Part shown: positions 30,481 through 37,513 of the stretch, piece after piece
How positions within the stretch are numbered: the stretch's first letter is position 1
How the letters are laid out: the number at the start of each line of letters is the position of its first letter
IMG/VR virus record: IMGVR_UViG_3300025652_000194
Span: 1 to 38,658 of that record
Direction: 5' to 3' (one strand)
Source: a virus
Length of the DNA: 38,658 nucleotides
Notes under the pieces: generated by a model
What the model saw: the letters and a program-made list of their open reading frames with translations, nothing else
What the model was told of the DNA's origin: nothing
Databases searched by the model: none
Made by a program: the position numbers and the translations under genes

Positions 30481-30632
30481 TGGAAGGTCAATGTGATACT
30501 TGTGGTACATCAATAGAAATACACATGTGTTGTGGTGGATATGAATGTGGTTGTATGGGTATGCCCACCGAACCACCAGTCTGTGCTAAAGCAGCTTGTT
30601 GGGATGTATACTTTAAAAAACTAGGTAAATAA
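30480..30632 (+). CDS. Cysteine-rich small protein, 50 residues
   Basis: Reads MEGQCDTCGTSIEIHMCCGG, then YECGCMGMPTEPPVCAKAAC and a short basic end. Nine cysteines in C-x-x-C, CC, C-x-C and C-x(4)-C arrangements suggest one or two zinc sites. It overlaps the DUF1508 stop as TAATG. No specific family recognised. Confidence 0.7.
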   Translation: MEGQCDTCGTSIEIHMCCGGYECGCMGMPTEPPVCAKAACWDVYFKKLGK

Positions 30633-30633
30633 C

Positions 30634-30664
30634 TTGTGGGTTAATAATTAATTAACTATATTTG
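30634..30664 (+). promoter_or_regulatory. Bacteroidota-type promoter of NADAR-cREC cluster
   Basis: TTG (30634-30636), 20 bases, TATATTTG (30657-30664), 12 bases before the next ATG, so the message should have a leader of only about six bases. Confidence 0.8.
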
Positions 30665-30676
30665 TTTAAATTATAA

Positions 30677-30802
30677 ATGATGGAAGAAAAAATGTTAAAA
30701 AGAATATTCAACGTAGCAATTAGCTTTTTAGTTGGTGCTGGTGTTGGTGTAATAGGAGCATTAATAGGATTTGCAATTCTTAAATTGACTGGTGTTATAT
30801 GA
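30677..30802 (+). CDS. Small single-span membrane protein, 41 residues
   Basis: Starts MMEEKMLKRIFNVAISFLVG and continues as a Gly/Ala-rich hydrophobic helix (AGVGVIGALIGFAILKLTG). Glycine spacing suggests helix packing in the membrane. The second ATG, one codon later, is an equally good start. It is the first gene after a promoter, and its stop overlaps the next start (ATGA). Function unknown; small size does not allow a holin call. Confidence 0.7.
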   Translation: MMEEKMLKRIFNVAISFLVGAGVGVIGALIGFAILKLTGVI

Positions 30803-31098
30803 AAACATTAAATATAAACGGTCAAACAGTATACTACGGAATAATCTATGATTATGATGAAGTTAATGGTGAAACCGCAGAAACTAAATTCTATCTAACC
30901 AATAACGTCTATAAAAAGGTTAAGAAGTATAGATTCTTTGGTCCACTGATTACAGTACCAAATAATAAAATGGTATTTAGACTAGGTTATGATATTGAAT
31001 CTGTTAATCGAACCAAAGGTGGTGTAAGAAAAGATATTGAAAGAAAAATAGAACTTCTTGGTAGAGCTGAGGAAATCGCAAATGGTGAAATAGTATGA
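30799..31098 (+). CDS. Hypothetical 99-residue protein
   Basis: Begins MKTLNINGQTVYYGIIYDYD; alternating strands (TKFYLTNNVYKKVKKYRFFG, NKMVFRLGYDIESV) followed by a C-terminal basic helix. No family recognised. It is linked by ATGA overlaps to the membrane peptide before it and the NADAR gene after it. Confidence 0.7.
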   Translation: MKTLNINGQTVYYGIIYDYDEVNGETAETKFYLTNNVYKKVKKYRFFGPLITVPNNKMVFRLGYDIESVNRTKGGVRKDIERKIELLGRAEEIANGEIV

Positions 31099-31523
31099 TA
31101 TACGAATTTAGAGAAGATACCAGATGGCTTTCAAACTTCGCACCAGTCGATATAAAAATTGGTCCATATGTTTTTGCCTCTGTAGAAAATGCCTACATGT
31201 CATTGAGAAATGATAGTGTTGAATGGTTAAAAATCTGTTTGAGTCATTCACCAGCAGAGGTGAAAAGAAAGTCTAAAGAAATTAAAGACGATATTGGTTG
31301 GGATGATAGAAAGATATCAGCAATGAGAATATGTCTTGAGAAAAAATTCGCACAAGAACCATACTTCACCAAGTTAATTGAAACTGGTGACCAAAATATT
31401 CAAGAAGGTAACCTATGGAAAGATAAATTCTGGGGTGTAGACCTAAGCGAATCTCCCAACGTAGGTGAAAACCACCTGGGAAGACTTATTATGCAAATTA
31501 GAAAAGAAATAAAATATAGCTAA
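31095..31523 (+). CDS. NADAR-domain protein (YbiA-like)
   Basis: The 142-residue product is a complete NADAR domain: WLSNFAP (11-17), FASVENAYMSLR (27-38) with Glu31, MRICLEKKFAQEP (77-89), LIETGDQNIQEGN (94-106) and FWGVDLSESPNVGENHLGRL (112-131). These match the family signatures W-x-S-N-F, S-V-E-H-A-Y-Q, K-F, T-G-D, E-x-N, W-G and G-x-N-x-L-G-x-L. NADAR proteins hydrolyse N-glycosidic bonds in ADP-ribose-type compounds; some act as antitoxins that remove ADP-ribose from DNA guanine. A phage copy could therefore counter an ADP-ribosylation defence or process NAD-related nucleotides. Confidence 0.9.
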   Translation: MIYEFREDTRWLSNFAPVDIKIGPYVFASVENAYMSLRNDSVEWLKICLSHSPAEVKRKSKEIKDDIGWDDRKISAMRICLEKKFAQEPYFTKLIETGDQNIQEGNLWKDKFWGVDLSESPNVGENHLGRLIMQIRKEIKYS

Positions 31524-31550
31524 ACATGAGTAATACTAAAAATAAAACCT

Positions 31551-31778
31551 ATGGAAAATACAATAATTGAAAACGAAGATAACTTCTTAATCTATCTTAA
31601 TGATGATAGTGTTTACTTACAAAGAAAAGAGCCACGAATGGCTACTGAAAGTGAATTAACAACCACTGAAGTGGTAATCCTTAAACTATGTCGAAAGATG
31701 ATTAGTTGTAACGGTGTTCTTAACGATATCGTAGATTCGATTCAAGAAGAACAAAAAGCTAAAATGGTAGAAGCATGA
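31551..31778 (+). CDS. Hypothetical 75-residue protein
   Basis: Begins MENTIIENEDNFLIYLNDDS and is acidic overall, with a helical C-terminal half (EVVILKLCRKMISCNGVLND). No family recognised. It starts 27 bases after the NADAR stop and overlaps the next gene by ATGA. Confidence 0.65.
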   Translation: MENTIIENEDNFLIYLNDDSVYLQRKEPRMATESELTTTEVVILKLCRKMISCNGVLNDIVDSIQEEQKAKMVEA

Positions 31779-32290
31779 AAGCAGAAATAGGATATAAAGA
31801 TAAAGATACCCTCATCATAGATTGGGGTAAAGAAGGTACTGGATTTGGGCAACTAACATTCAAACATAAGGATGGGTGTAAAATAGAAGTAGATGCCGAA
31901 TGTATGGATATTAACCATATTATAGAAACAATTTTAGCGTTAAAAGAAGATGAAACATATCTAAAATGGGAATCACTAGGGTTTTTATCCGATTCAACAC
32001 CATTTCTAGGTCGTCTTGAAACAGCCCAAAGCATGGAACAAATGGCTCAATATATGTTATCCTTAGAAACAGAAACAATGGCTTCCCCAATTGAAACCAT
32101 AATTTTCCCAGTCATCCATGGAATCATCAAAGGTGGTGGTAGTGTTGAAACTATAGACCTATATGATAAACTAACAGAATATATTAATGAAAATTGGCAT
32201 CAAATGGATGACCATAACCATAAGACTGATTTGGACATGGAAGCCGTATTAGTATCAACCTTTATTAAAAACTACTTAAATAATGAATAA
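31775..32290 (+). CDS. Hypothetical 171-residue protein
   Basis: N-terminal beta-rich part (MKAEIGYKDKDTLIIDWGKE, GQLTFKHKDGCKIEVDAECM) followed by helices (MEQMAQYMLSLETETMASPI) and a His-rich turn (HQMDDHNHKTD). No family recognised. It overlaps the cREC gene by 8 bases. Confidence 0.7.
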   Translation: MKAEIGYKDKDTLIIDWGKEGTGFGQLTFKHKDGCKIEVDAECMDINHIIETILALKEDETYLKWESLGFLSDSTPFLGRLETAQSMEQMAQYMLSLETETMASPIETIIFPVIHGIIKGGGSVETIDLYDKLTEYINENWHQMDDHNHKTDLDMEAVLVSTFIKNYLNNE

Positions 32291-32687
32291 ATTACTCTGG
32301 CTTGATGACCTTAGAAATCCATACCTAAATTTGGCGAAGACCGTACCATCTGGGTATGACGATATCGATTGGGTATTAAACTACGAACAATTCGTTATGT
32401 GGATTGAAATGTATGGTATGCCATTGGCAATTAGCTTTGACCACGACCTGGCAGATGAACACTATACCCCAGAAGAACATTGGGGTACGTATGAATCAAG
32501 TAAAGCTTACCAAGATGCCCAAACATACCAAGAGAAAACTGGAATGGACTGTGCAAAATGGCTTGTGGAATACTGTATGGATAACGATGTTAAATTACCA
32601 ACGTTCTATGTGCACTCGGCTAATCCAGTTGGTGCAGATAATATACTGGGTATATTAAACAACTATAATAAATTTACTAACAAATAA
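32283..32687 (+). CDS. Cyclic-phosphate processing receiver-domain (cREC) protein
   Basis: The 134-residue product shows the cREC pattern: LLWLDDLRNP (4-13), MPLAISFDHDLADEH (46-60), TGMDCAKWLVEYCMDN (86-101) and HSANPVGADNILGILNNY (111-128). It is a receiver-like fold in which the D-D and D-H-D-L motifs and the H-S-x-N-P loop are thought to handle cyclic phosphate ends; the family was predicted by comparative genomics of RNA-processing and conflict systems. No kinase or ligase is fused. In a phage it could act on tRNA or nucleotide ends generated by host defence, but this is inference from the domain. Confidence 0.82.
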   Translation: MNKLLWLDDLRNPYLNLAKTVPSGYDDIDWVLNYEQFVMWIEMYGMPLAISFDHDLADEHYTPEEHWGTYESSKAYQDAQTYQEKTGMDCAKWLVEYCMDNDVKLPTFYVHSANPVGADNILGILNNYNKFTNK

Positions 32688-32688
32688 T

Positions 32689-33015
32689 ATGAACCCTAAT
32701 TTAAAAAATGTAAGTGGTCTAGGTGTATGTAATTTCTGTGGTAGTGGTGACCATGTATTTACTAAAGAAACATGTACACAATTTATTGAACAAGATAGAA
32801 TCTATAAAGAAAAACTAAAAGAAACTTGTTTAAAAGAAACGGATATATTCCAAAAAGCAATTGATACTATGGGATATACCCAAATGGAATTTACTGATGA
32901 TATTATGAAAGGTAAAGTATCAAAGATTATTCCAATGATGAAGGAAGATACTTACCTATTCACCAAAGAAGAAACTAAAGCTGTTAAGAACTACATTAAA
33001 CTACATACAAAATGA
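32689..33015 (+). CDS. Hypothetical protein with N-terminal zinc knuckle
   Basis: The 108-residue product contains VCNFCGSGDHVFTKETC (13-29), a C-x-x-C-x(4)-H-x(5)-C arrangement close to a CCHC knuckle, then a charged helix and an ordered C-terminal part (IIPMMKEDTYLFTKEETKAV). CCHC knuckles bind single-stranded nucleic acid. No specific family assigned. The stop overlaps the next start (ATGA). Confidence 0.7.
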   Translation: MNPNLKNVSGLGVCNFCGSGDHVFTKETCTQFIEQDRIYKEKLKETCLKETDIFQKAIDTMGYTQMEFTDDIMKGKVSKIIPMMKEDTYLFTKEETKAVKNYIKLHTK

Positions 33016-33356
33016 AAAATGAACCAATCGTTATAAATGGTAAAACATATCCCCTATGGGAACAATTTGTTAATAAACAAGATGAATTTATCGGTGGTGT
33101 ACTTGAAGACTTCGGTGATTCAATGGATAGAGCACTATTTGGTGGTGAATTACCAGAACTCACTAACATTAATAAAATTACTGCTATTACATTAGAACCA
33201 AATGGTGATGACTCTGCATACTTTGAAGTAGAAGGTGACCAATACTCTTGTGGATTTGATGTGGGTCATGGTGGTATAACATCTGGGGAAGAAGGGTGGA
33301 TTACATTCAGTGGATACATGGGACATAAGTGGAGAATGAAAAAAATAGAAGAATAA
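33012..33356 (+). CDS. Hypothetical 114-residue protein
   Basis: Begins MKNEPIVINGKTYPLWEQFV; acidic, with strands in the second half (KITAITLEPNGDDSAYFEVE, GWITFSGYMGHKWRMKK). No family recognised. Linked to both neighbours by start-stop overlaps. Confidence 0.7.
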   Translation: MKNEPIVINGKTYPLWEQFVNKQDEFIGGVLEDFGDSMDRALFGGELPELTNINKITAITLEPNGDDSAYFEVEGDQYSCGFDVGHGGITSGEEGWITFSGYMGHKWRMKKIEE

Positions 33357-33886
33357 TGACTGAAACTGTACACATAACCGTAAGTGACTATATAAACCTA
33401 GGTGGTGAATTAAAACCTGGTAGGAAGATATTCACTGGTAAAGATTTAGAAGGATTTTACCATAAATATACCTTTGTTGAATTAACCCATAAGGGTATGC
33501 AAGTGGTTGGGACAGATACATTAATCGGAACTGGTTGGACATATGTTGAAGCAACCGTTGGACTAGTCGAAGATGATGACCAACAAGAAGACTTACTGGA
33601 AACCCTAAACCAAAATGTTATTAAAAATTATGCTAGATGGACTCTGGATATGATACCCGAAGATGAAGCAATGGATGAAGATGATTGTGACTGCCATGAT
33701 TGGCACATAGATGACTTCGATAACGATGAAATCCTTGAACACCTAGAAAAAGAGGGTTATAGCGTAGGGTCACTAATACACCTACAAAATGATATCGTAA
33801 CCGATTCATTTATGAAAGACTTCTTTAATAACTTCCATAAATTACCAAGACATAAATTAGAAAAACTAATCGAAAAACATAGATAA
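33356..33886 (+). CDS. Hypothetical 176-residue acidic protein
   Basis: The ATG forming TAATG with the previous stop is chosen (MTETVHITVSDYINLGGELK); a start nine codons earlier would overlap the upstream gene by 28 bases. A notable segment is AMDEDDCDCHDWHIDDFDND, rich in potential metal ligands, followed by helices and a basic end (HKLEKLIEKHR). No family recognised. Confidence 0.7.
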   Translation: MTETVHITVSDYINLGGELKPGRKIFTGKDLEGFYHKYTFVELTHKGMQVVGTDTLIGTGWTYVEATVGLVEDDDQQEDLLETLNQNVIKNYARWTLDMIPEDEAMDEDDCDCHDWHIDDFDNDEILEHLEKEGYSVGSLIHLQNDIVTDSFMKDFFNNFHKLPRHKLEKLIEKHR

Positions 33887-34326
33887 TGATACCAAAAAAA
33901 ACAAGGGTGTGGGTAACTAACGAAAGCAACCCAAATGGTGCTATGATTAACCCAAATGAAGATAATGATTTCGCCATTAACCTAATGGGTGATTTAATCG
34001 AAGTAGAAAGATTATATAATGATGATGATGGACTAACATATAAAATGCGATTTGCAAGGTTAACACATGATACCATAGAAATGATGACATCAACAGACCT
34101 TCTGGATTATGATAATAATGAAATATTTGAAGGTGACTTCCTAGAATTTAGAGACTGGAAAGTGGAAGTTAGATTTATGGTCGGATGCTACATGGGTATC
34201 TATACCAAAATGGCAACACTAGAAGAAGTGGGACAACCACTTCATGAAGTAATAGCAAAAAATCAATGGAGAATCATTGGTAACGTCTTTGAAACACCAG
34301 AACTAATAGGAACTAATAAATACTAA
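33886..34326 (+). CDS. YopX-like protein
   Basis: The 146-residue product matches the YopX family pattern: STDLLDYDNNEIFEGDFLEF (69-88), corresponding to T-G-L-x-D-x-x-G-x-x-I-Y-E-G-D, then strands VEVRFMVGCYMGIYTK, and the terminal QWRIIGNVFETPEL (127-140), corresponding to x-V-I-G-N-I-Y-E-x-P-E-L. YopX proteins are common in phages and prophages and have no established function. Start overlaps the previous stop as TAATG. Confidence 0.8.
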   Translation: MIPKKTRVWVTNESNPNGAMINPNEDNDFAINLMGDLIEVERLYNDDDGLTYKMRFARLTHDTIEMMTSTDLLDYDNNEIFEGDFLEFRDWKVEVRFMVGCYMGIYTKMATLEEVGQPLHEVIAKNQWRIIGNVFETPELIGTNKY

Positions 34327-34330
34327 ATAT

Positions 34331-34504
34331 ATGATACCACAACTACTAATACTATTCCTTATGACAATAGACTTTGTAAGCAACGTAATAAAACATGGTG
34401 AACCAAAAGACCAAAAATATAATGGGTGGGCATCCCTTGTAGCTGTAATAATCAACATCATAATCCTATCATATGGTGGGTTCTTTGAAGTAATGGGATT
34501 TTAA
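34331..34504 (+). CDS. Small membrane protein with two spans, 57 residues
   Basis: Reads MIPQLLILFLMTIDFVSNVI, a short polar loop (KHGEPKDQKYN), and a second hydrophobic stretch (WASLVAVIINIIILSYGGFF). Two membrane helices joined by a cytoplasmic-type charged loop are predicted. It sits between the YopX-like and the 89-residue gene with 4- and 2-base gaps. Function unknown; a pinholin-like size is noted but not claimed. Confidence 0.7.
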   Translation: MIPQLLILFLMTIDFVSNVIKHGEPKDQKYNGWASLVAVIINIIILSYGGFFEVMGF

Positions 34505-34506
34505 CT

Positions 34507-34776
34507 ATGGCACATAAATCAACCAAAGAAATATTACAACTCATGTTGACCGAATACCGTAAAGGACTTAAGGGTCCTCACCATATTCTTCACGAATTAG
34601 GTAAAGAAGGTGTGCTATCAGCATATGAATTAAATAAGGCTAGAAACCATGTGTATAACCATATGGTTAACGTAGAAAGGGATACCATATCTCAAGTAGA
34701 TTGGTTTCATTACGATGTAATACCAAATGAAAGCTGGTATAACTGGCATATATTTAGACTTAAAAAACAATCATGA
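34507..34776 (+). CDS. Hypothetical 89-residue protein
   Basis: Begins MAHKSTKEILQLMLTEYRKG; helical, with several histidines (KGPHHILHELGKEG) and a Trp-rich end (PNESWYNWHIFRLKK). No family recognised. Overlaps the next start as ATGA. Confidence 0.7.
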   Translation: MAHKSTKEILQLMLTEYRKGLKGPHHILHELGKEGVLSAYELNKARNHVYNHMVNVERDTISQVDWFHYDVIPNESWYNWHIFRLKKQS

Positions 34777-35027
34777 AAGATACATATAAGATAAAAACAT
34801 TCATAATAGCCGACCAAATAGCCGACCTAATATTAATGGATAACCAAGATGGTAACTACCAATTAATAAGTGGTGTCCTTTTAGGTCAATTAAATAGTGG
34901 TATCTTCTTTACCAAAAAGGAATACGAAGAATTGAAAAATCAAGCAATACTTGATTCCAATACGGGTAGAAGAATTAAAACTGAAGACCTAAAATTAAAA
35001 AAAGTAATAATAACAATTCAACACTAA
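34773..35027 (+). CDS. Hypothetical 84-residue protein
   Basis: Begins MKDTYKIKTFIIADQIADLI; an alpha-beta mix, with the stretch GIFFTKKEYEELKNQAILDS. No family recognised. Followed by the next gene after 11 bases. Confidence 0.65.
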   Translation: MKDTYKIKTFIIADQIADLILMDNQDGNYQLISGVLLGQLNSGIFFTKKEYEELKNQAILDSNTGRRIKTEDLKLKKVIITIQH

Positions 35028-35038
35028 AAAAAACAATC

Positions 35039-35269
35039 ATGAAACTAAACGAAAAACAAAAACAATACCTTCTTGATAGATTTAACGAATCACTGGCTAA
35101 TGATGGTGATGCAGAAGATATATTGGAAATTGTAAAAGAATTCTTAAGCGATATCGAAACACCATTCAATATCAAACCAGTATCTCAAGAAGATGTGGAC
35201 AAAGCAATTGCTAAAGCCAAGGGGGGAACTAAAAAATTCCTTCAAAGTATTATAGATAAACTAGACTAA
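35039..35269 (+). CDS. Hypothetical 76-residue protein
   Basis: Acidic helical protein (MKLNEKQKQYLLDRFNESLA, AEDILEIVKEFLSDIET). No family recognised. Its TAA overlaps the ATG of the following gene. Confidence 0.65.
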   Translation: MKLNEKQKQYLLDRFNESLANDGDAEDILEIVKEFLSDIETPFNIKPVSQEDVDKAIAKAKGGTKKFLQSIIDKLD

Positions 35270-35493
35270 TGGCATTCGCAAAGGATAAAATATCACCATC
35301 TTGTAAACTTATAGACTGGTTACCACCAGTTATATTAAAAAATGTGCGTTCATCAAATATACAAAAAACATCAAGACATAGACAATGTTTTAAGTGTATG
35401 GATAGAATACCAAAAGGTGATGAATATATCAACCACCAATTTAGATATGATAAGTCTATTAAAACCATTAGCTTTCACAAAGAATGCTTCTAG
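35269..35493 (+). CDS. Zinc-finger-like protein, 74 residues
   Basis: Basic N-terminal half followed by QCFKCMDRIPKGDEYINHQF and a terminal SFHKECF: C-x-x-C-x(n)-H-x-x-C spacing, typical of a treble-clef-like or PARP-type zinc site in which a protein is G-D-x-Y and ends H-x-x-C. No specific family assigned. Its end overlaps by four bases the end of the antisense membrane peptide. Confidence 0.65.
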   Translation: MAFAKDKISPSCKLIDWLPPVILKNVRSSNIQKTSRHRQCFKCMDRIPKGDEYINHQFRYDKSIKTISFHKECF

Positions 35494-35591
35494 TAAAATA
35501 GAAAGACCATAAGGGTACATAATAATACCCAAAAGATTGCGAGAATGCAACCCATAAATAGGTTCTTAAGGAATTTAAGTACTTGTTTCAT
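35490..35591 (-). CDS. Antisense 33-residue single-span membrane peptide
   Basis: Complete ATG-to-TAG frame giving MKQVLKFLKNLFMGCILAIF followed by WVLLCTLMVFLFY: a basic amphipathic start and one continuous hydrophobic helix, the pattern of small phage membrane peptides. It fills the only sizable gap (about 120 bases) in the plus-strand cluster, and the late-motif variant ATATTTATAA lies 6 bases upstream on the same strand. Candidate roles are a lysis-related or membrane-modulating peptide expressed late; none is proved. The reading frame is short, so coding status is uncertain. Confidence 0.5.
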   Translation of the reverse strand: MKQVLKFLKNLFMGCILAIFWVLLCTLMVFLFY

Positions 35592-35597
35592 AGTTAA

Positions 35598-35607
35598 TTA
35601 TAAATAT
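35598..35607 (-). promoter_or_regulatory. Late-motif variant ATATTTATAA (antisense peptide)
   Basis: Identical to the variant in front of the gene at 23419 and placed 6 bases before the antisense ATG. It overlaps the leader of the plus-strand gene at 35617. Confidence 0.35.
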
Positions 35608-35616
35608 CAAATAAAA

Positions 35617-35781
35617 ATGAAAAAAATAAAACTAAATAAAACCGAACTATATATCGCATTCTGGGCATTATTGATTCTTGGCGATTCATACGAATCTGAT
35701 AACCTAAAAATACTCAATCTAGTACTAGCTGGAATGTGCTTAATAATGTACTTCGTTGTAGATAATAAAATTGAAGAATAA
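35617..35781 (+). CDS. Small membrane protein, 54 residues
   Basis: From the ATG in AAAAATGAAAAAAATA the product is MKKIKLNKTELYIAFWALLI, a short polar loop and a second hydrophobic stretch (LNLVLAGMCLIMYFVVDNKI). A start 24 codons upstream would extend it across the antisense peptide and is less likely. Its stop overlaps the next start (TAATG). Confidence 0.65.
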   Translation: MKKIKLNKTELYIAFWALLILGDSYESDNLKILNLVLAGMCLIMYFVVDNKIEE

Positions 35782-36080
35782 TGAAATTATATCTAAACTT
35801 TACACCAGAAGAAAAAAAAGAAACCCTACACCAAATGGGTTACGAAATAATAACGTTTACAGCTCTTCAATGTGGTGACCTATATCCAACCGATGAATGT
35901 TACGATATAGAAGTGTCTATAGCAGTTAAACCTGGTACTGAATACCTCAAATGGGTCGGAGAAGAAACATTCCACTTCATGCCTTGGCATGGTGTAGATG
36001 TAATGTTCGAAAAACATATAACACAAGCATATAAAGATGTGCTAATGAATCAAATGATTAAAGAAAAAATATATGAGTAA
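35781..36080 (+). CDS. Hypothetical 99-residue protein
   Basis: Begins MKLYLNFTPEEKKETLHQMG; an alpha-beta mix with DIEVSIAVKPGTEYLKWVGE and a His-rich turn (FHFMPWHGVDVMFEKH). No family recognised. Overlaps the next gene by 8 bases. Confidence 0.7.
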   Translation: MKLYLNFTPEEKKETLHQMGYEIITFTALQCGDLYPTDECYDIEVSIAVKPGTEYLKWVGEETFHFMPWHGVDVMFEKHITQAYKDVLMNQMIKEKIYE

Positions 36081-36321
36081 AAAAGATAACTGGGACATAC
36101 ATAAACTCCCAATAGAAACAAAAATATTAATGGGGGTGATGGTATCAACATTATTAACATCAATAATAGGATTGGTGGTGATGATATGGTCACCAAGCCC
36201 ATTCCTCTTTAAATTAATAGTATCTTGTATAATCGTATCAGTATTCCTTAGATGGATGGTTAGAGGGGCTATATTCGATTCAGATGATAATGTATATAAA
36301 AAATATAGAGAAGATGAGTAA
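36073..36321 (+). CDS. Membrane protein with two spans, 82 residues
   Basis: Two hydrophobic segments (ILMGVMVSTLLTSIIGLVVM and LFKLIVSCIIVSVFLRWM) between charged termini. No family recognised. It is followed by a 49-base AT-rich gap with no promoter or hairpin that I can identify. Confidence 0.7.
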   Translation: MSKKDNWDIHKLPIETKILMGVMVSTLLTSIIGLVVMIWSPSPFLFKLIVSCIIVSVFLRWMVRGAIFDSDDNVYKKYREDE

Positions 36322-36370
36322 AAGAAAAATTAACAAGAGTTATAAATAAAATAAATAATAAAAAGACCAA

Positions 36371-36577
36371 ATGAATATAACCCATGATGATTTAGGGTAT
36401 GGTGATAAACCAATTATCCCCAATAGAAGAATAAAACAAGCCGTGTCAGAAATACTTGATAACCTATGTGATAGAAGTGGATTCGATGACTGGTGGTACA
36501 ACCTGGACGATGATATCGAAAAAGAAATTGAAGATATGATGTTCGAAGTAATTAAAAGAAGAACAAATGGAAAATGA
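36371..36577 (+). CDS. Hypothetical 68-residue protein
   Basis: Begins MNITHDDLGYGDKPIIPNRR; helical acidic C-terminal half (DDDIEKEIEDMMFEVIKRR). No family recognised. Overlaps the next gene by 11 bases. Confidence 0.65.
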   Translation: MNITHDDLGYGDKPIIPNRRIKQAVSEILDNLCDRSGFDDWWYNLDDDIEKEIEDMMFEVIKRRTNGK

Positions 36578-36953
36578 AAATAAAACCATGTACGATGCGT
36601 ATGAAGAACAAATGGCTGATGCAATAATAGCACATCTAAGGGAAATAACTAATGGTGAAAAAAAGAAGGTAGAAATCACCGAAGGATGGCTAGTTAATTT
36701 GGGGCTATGGGGGGCTAAGATGATGAATGAAGCATATACCATGCATGCTGCCGAACAAGGTGAAAAAATCCTTGAAAAAATAAAGTCAATAGATTGGGAT
36801 GATAACACTGCTGTTATGGAAAGCTTTGTAGAATTAGAAGACCCATTGATAAATATGATGAAAAATAATTCAAAAGATATAAAGGACTTGTTTGAAAATG
36901 CTAAAGAGAATTTGAATAATGAACAAACCCCAAAAATAAAAGATGATGAGTAA
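36567..36953 (+). CDS. Hypothetical 128-residue protein
   Basis: Almost wholly helical and charged (MYDAYEEQMADAIIAHLREI, EAYTMHAAEQGEKILEKIKS). A minus-strand frame of 164 codons lies across it and is regarded as a shadow. No family recognised. Overlaps the next gene by 11 bases. Confidence 0.7.
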   Translation: MENENKTMYDAYEEQMADAIIAHLREITNGEKKKVEITEGWLVNLGLWGAKMMNEAYTMHAAEQGEKILEKIKSIDWDDNTAVMESFVELEDPLINMMKNNSKDIKDLFENAKENLNNEQTPKIKDDE

Positions 36954-37200
36954 AGCAATGAAACCTCTAGACATATTAGACTATACAGATACTAACGGTT
37001 TGATAGATACTCATAGACTAGCAATCGATACCAATCTATACCACTCCAAAGAAGAACGTATGAAAAGACCAATGTCTGGTAACGAACTTAATGAACTCCT
37101 TGGGGAAATTAATGAAGGACTAGTGCTTATAGAATCAAGAACCAAATATGTTAAATCAGTACTTAAAGAAATAAATATAAGAAGACTAAATGGAAAATAA
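36943..37200 (+). CDS. Hypothetical 85-residue protein
   Basis: Starts MMSKAMKPLDILDYTDTNGL; several ATG codons at the start leave the exact first residue open. C-terminal helix ELNELLGEINEGLVLIESRT followed by a basic end. No family recognised. Overlaps the next gene by 11 bases. Confidence 0.65.
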   Translation: MMSKAMKPLDILDYTDTNGLIDTHRLAIDTNLYHSKEERMKRPMSGNELNELLGEINEGLVLIESRTKYVKSVLKEINIRRLNGK

Positions 37201-37513
37201 AGTAAGTGACTGCTGTGGATTTGAAATGATTCCACCAGCTTCAGAAGAAGAAATAGAAGCATCTGGTAGTATGTGGAGAGCATACGCTTGTTACATATGT
37301 AAGATGTGCTCCAAAGCATGTGAACCAGTCGATAAAATGGACGTGGAAAAAGAACTAGAAGAAACACTAGAAACTTCTGGTGATGAATATAAAGGAATGA
37401 CGGTTGAAACATTTAATTCCCTCCTAATTGAATTGGCTACTGCCGAAAGAGTAGGGATAAGAAGAAAAATGGTGCTGCTTAGAAAATTTGTGAATGCAAT
37501 AGATAAATCATGA
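37190..37513 (+). CDS. Zinc-binding-like protein, 107 residues
   Basis: N-terminal cysteine pattern DCCGFEM (7-13) and YACYICKMCSKACEP (32-46) would form one zinc ribbon of the C-C-x(n)-C-x-x-C type, as in many small phage proteins that bind nucleic acid. The rest is helical (ETFNSLLIELATAERVGIRR). Function unknown. Its TGA overlaps the next ATG. Confidence 0.7.
   Translation: MENKVSDCCGFEMIPPASEEEIEASGSMWRAYACYICKMCSKACEPVDKMDVEKELEETLETSGDEYKGMTVETFNSLLIELATAERVGIRRKMVLLRKFVNAIDKS

Noticed and set aside
35494-35616. Structured RNA suggested by small hairpins (GGGTA/TACCC, TTGC/GCAA, CTTAA/TTAAG)
   Set aside because: The stems are 4-5 bp, no tRNA features are present, and the interval is better explained by the antisense membrane peptide frame.
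36464-36958. Minus-strand frame of 164 codons over two plus-strand genes
   Set aside because: Hydrophobic Ser/Phe-rich shadow of two acidic helical proteins that fit the overlapping-gene pattern; no late motif or gap supports it.
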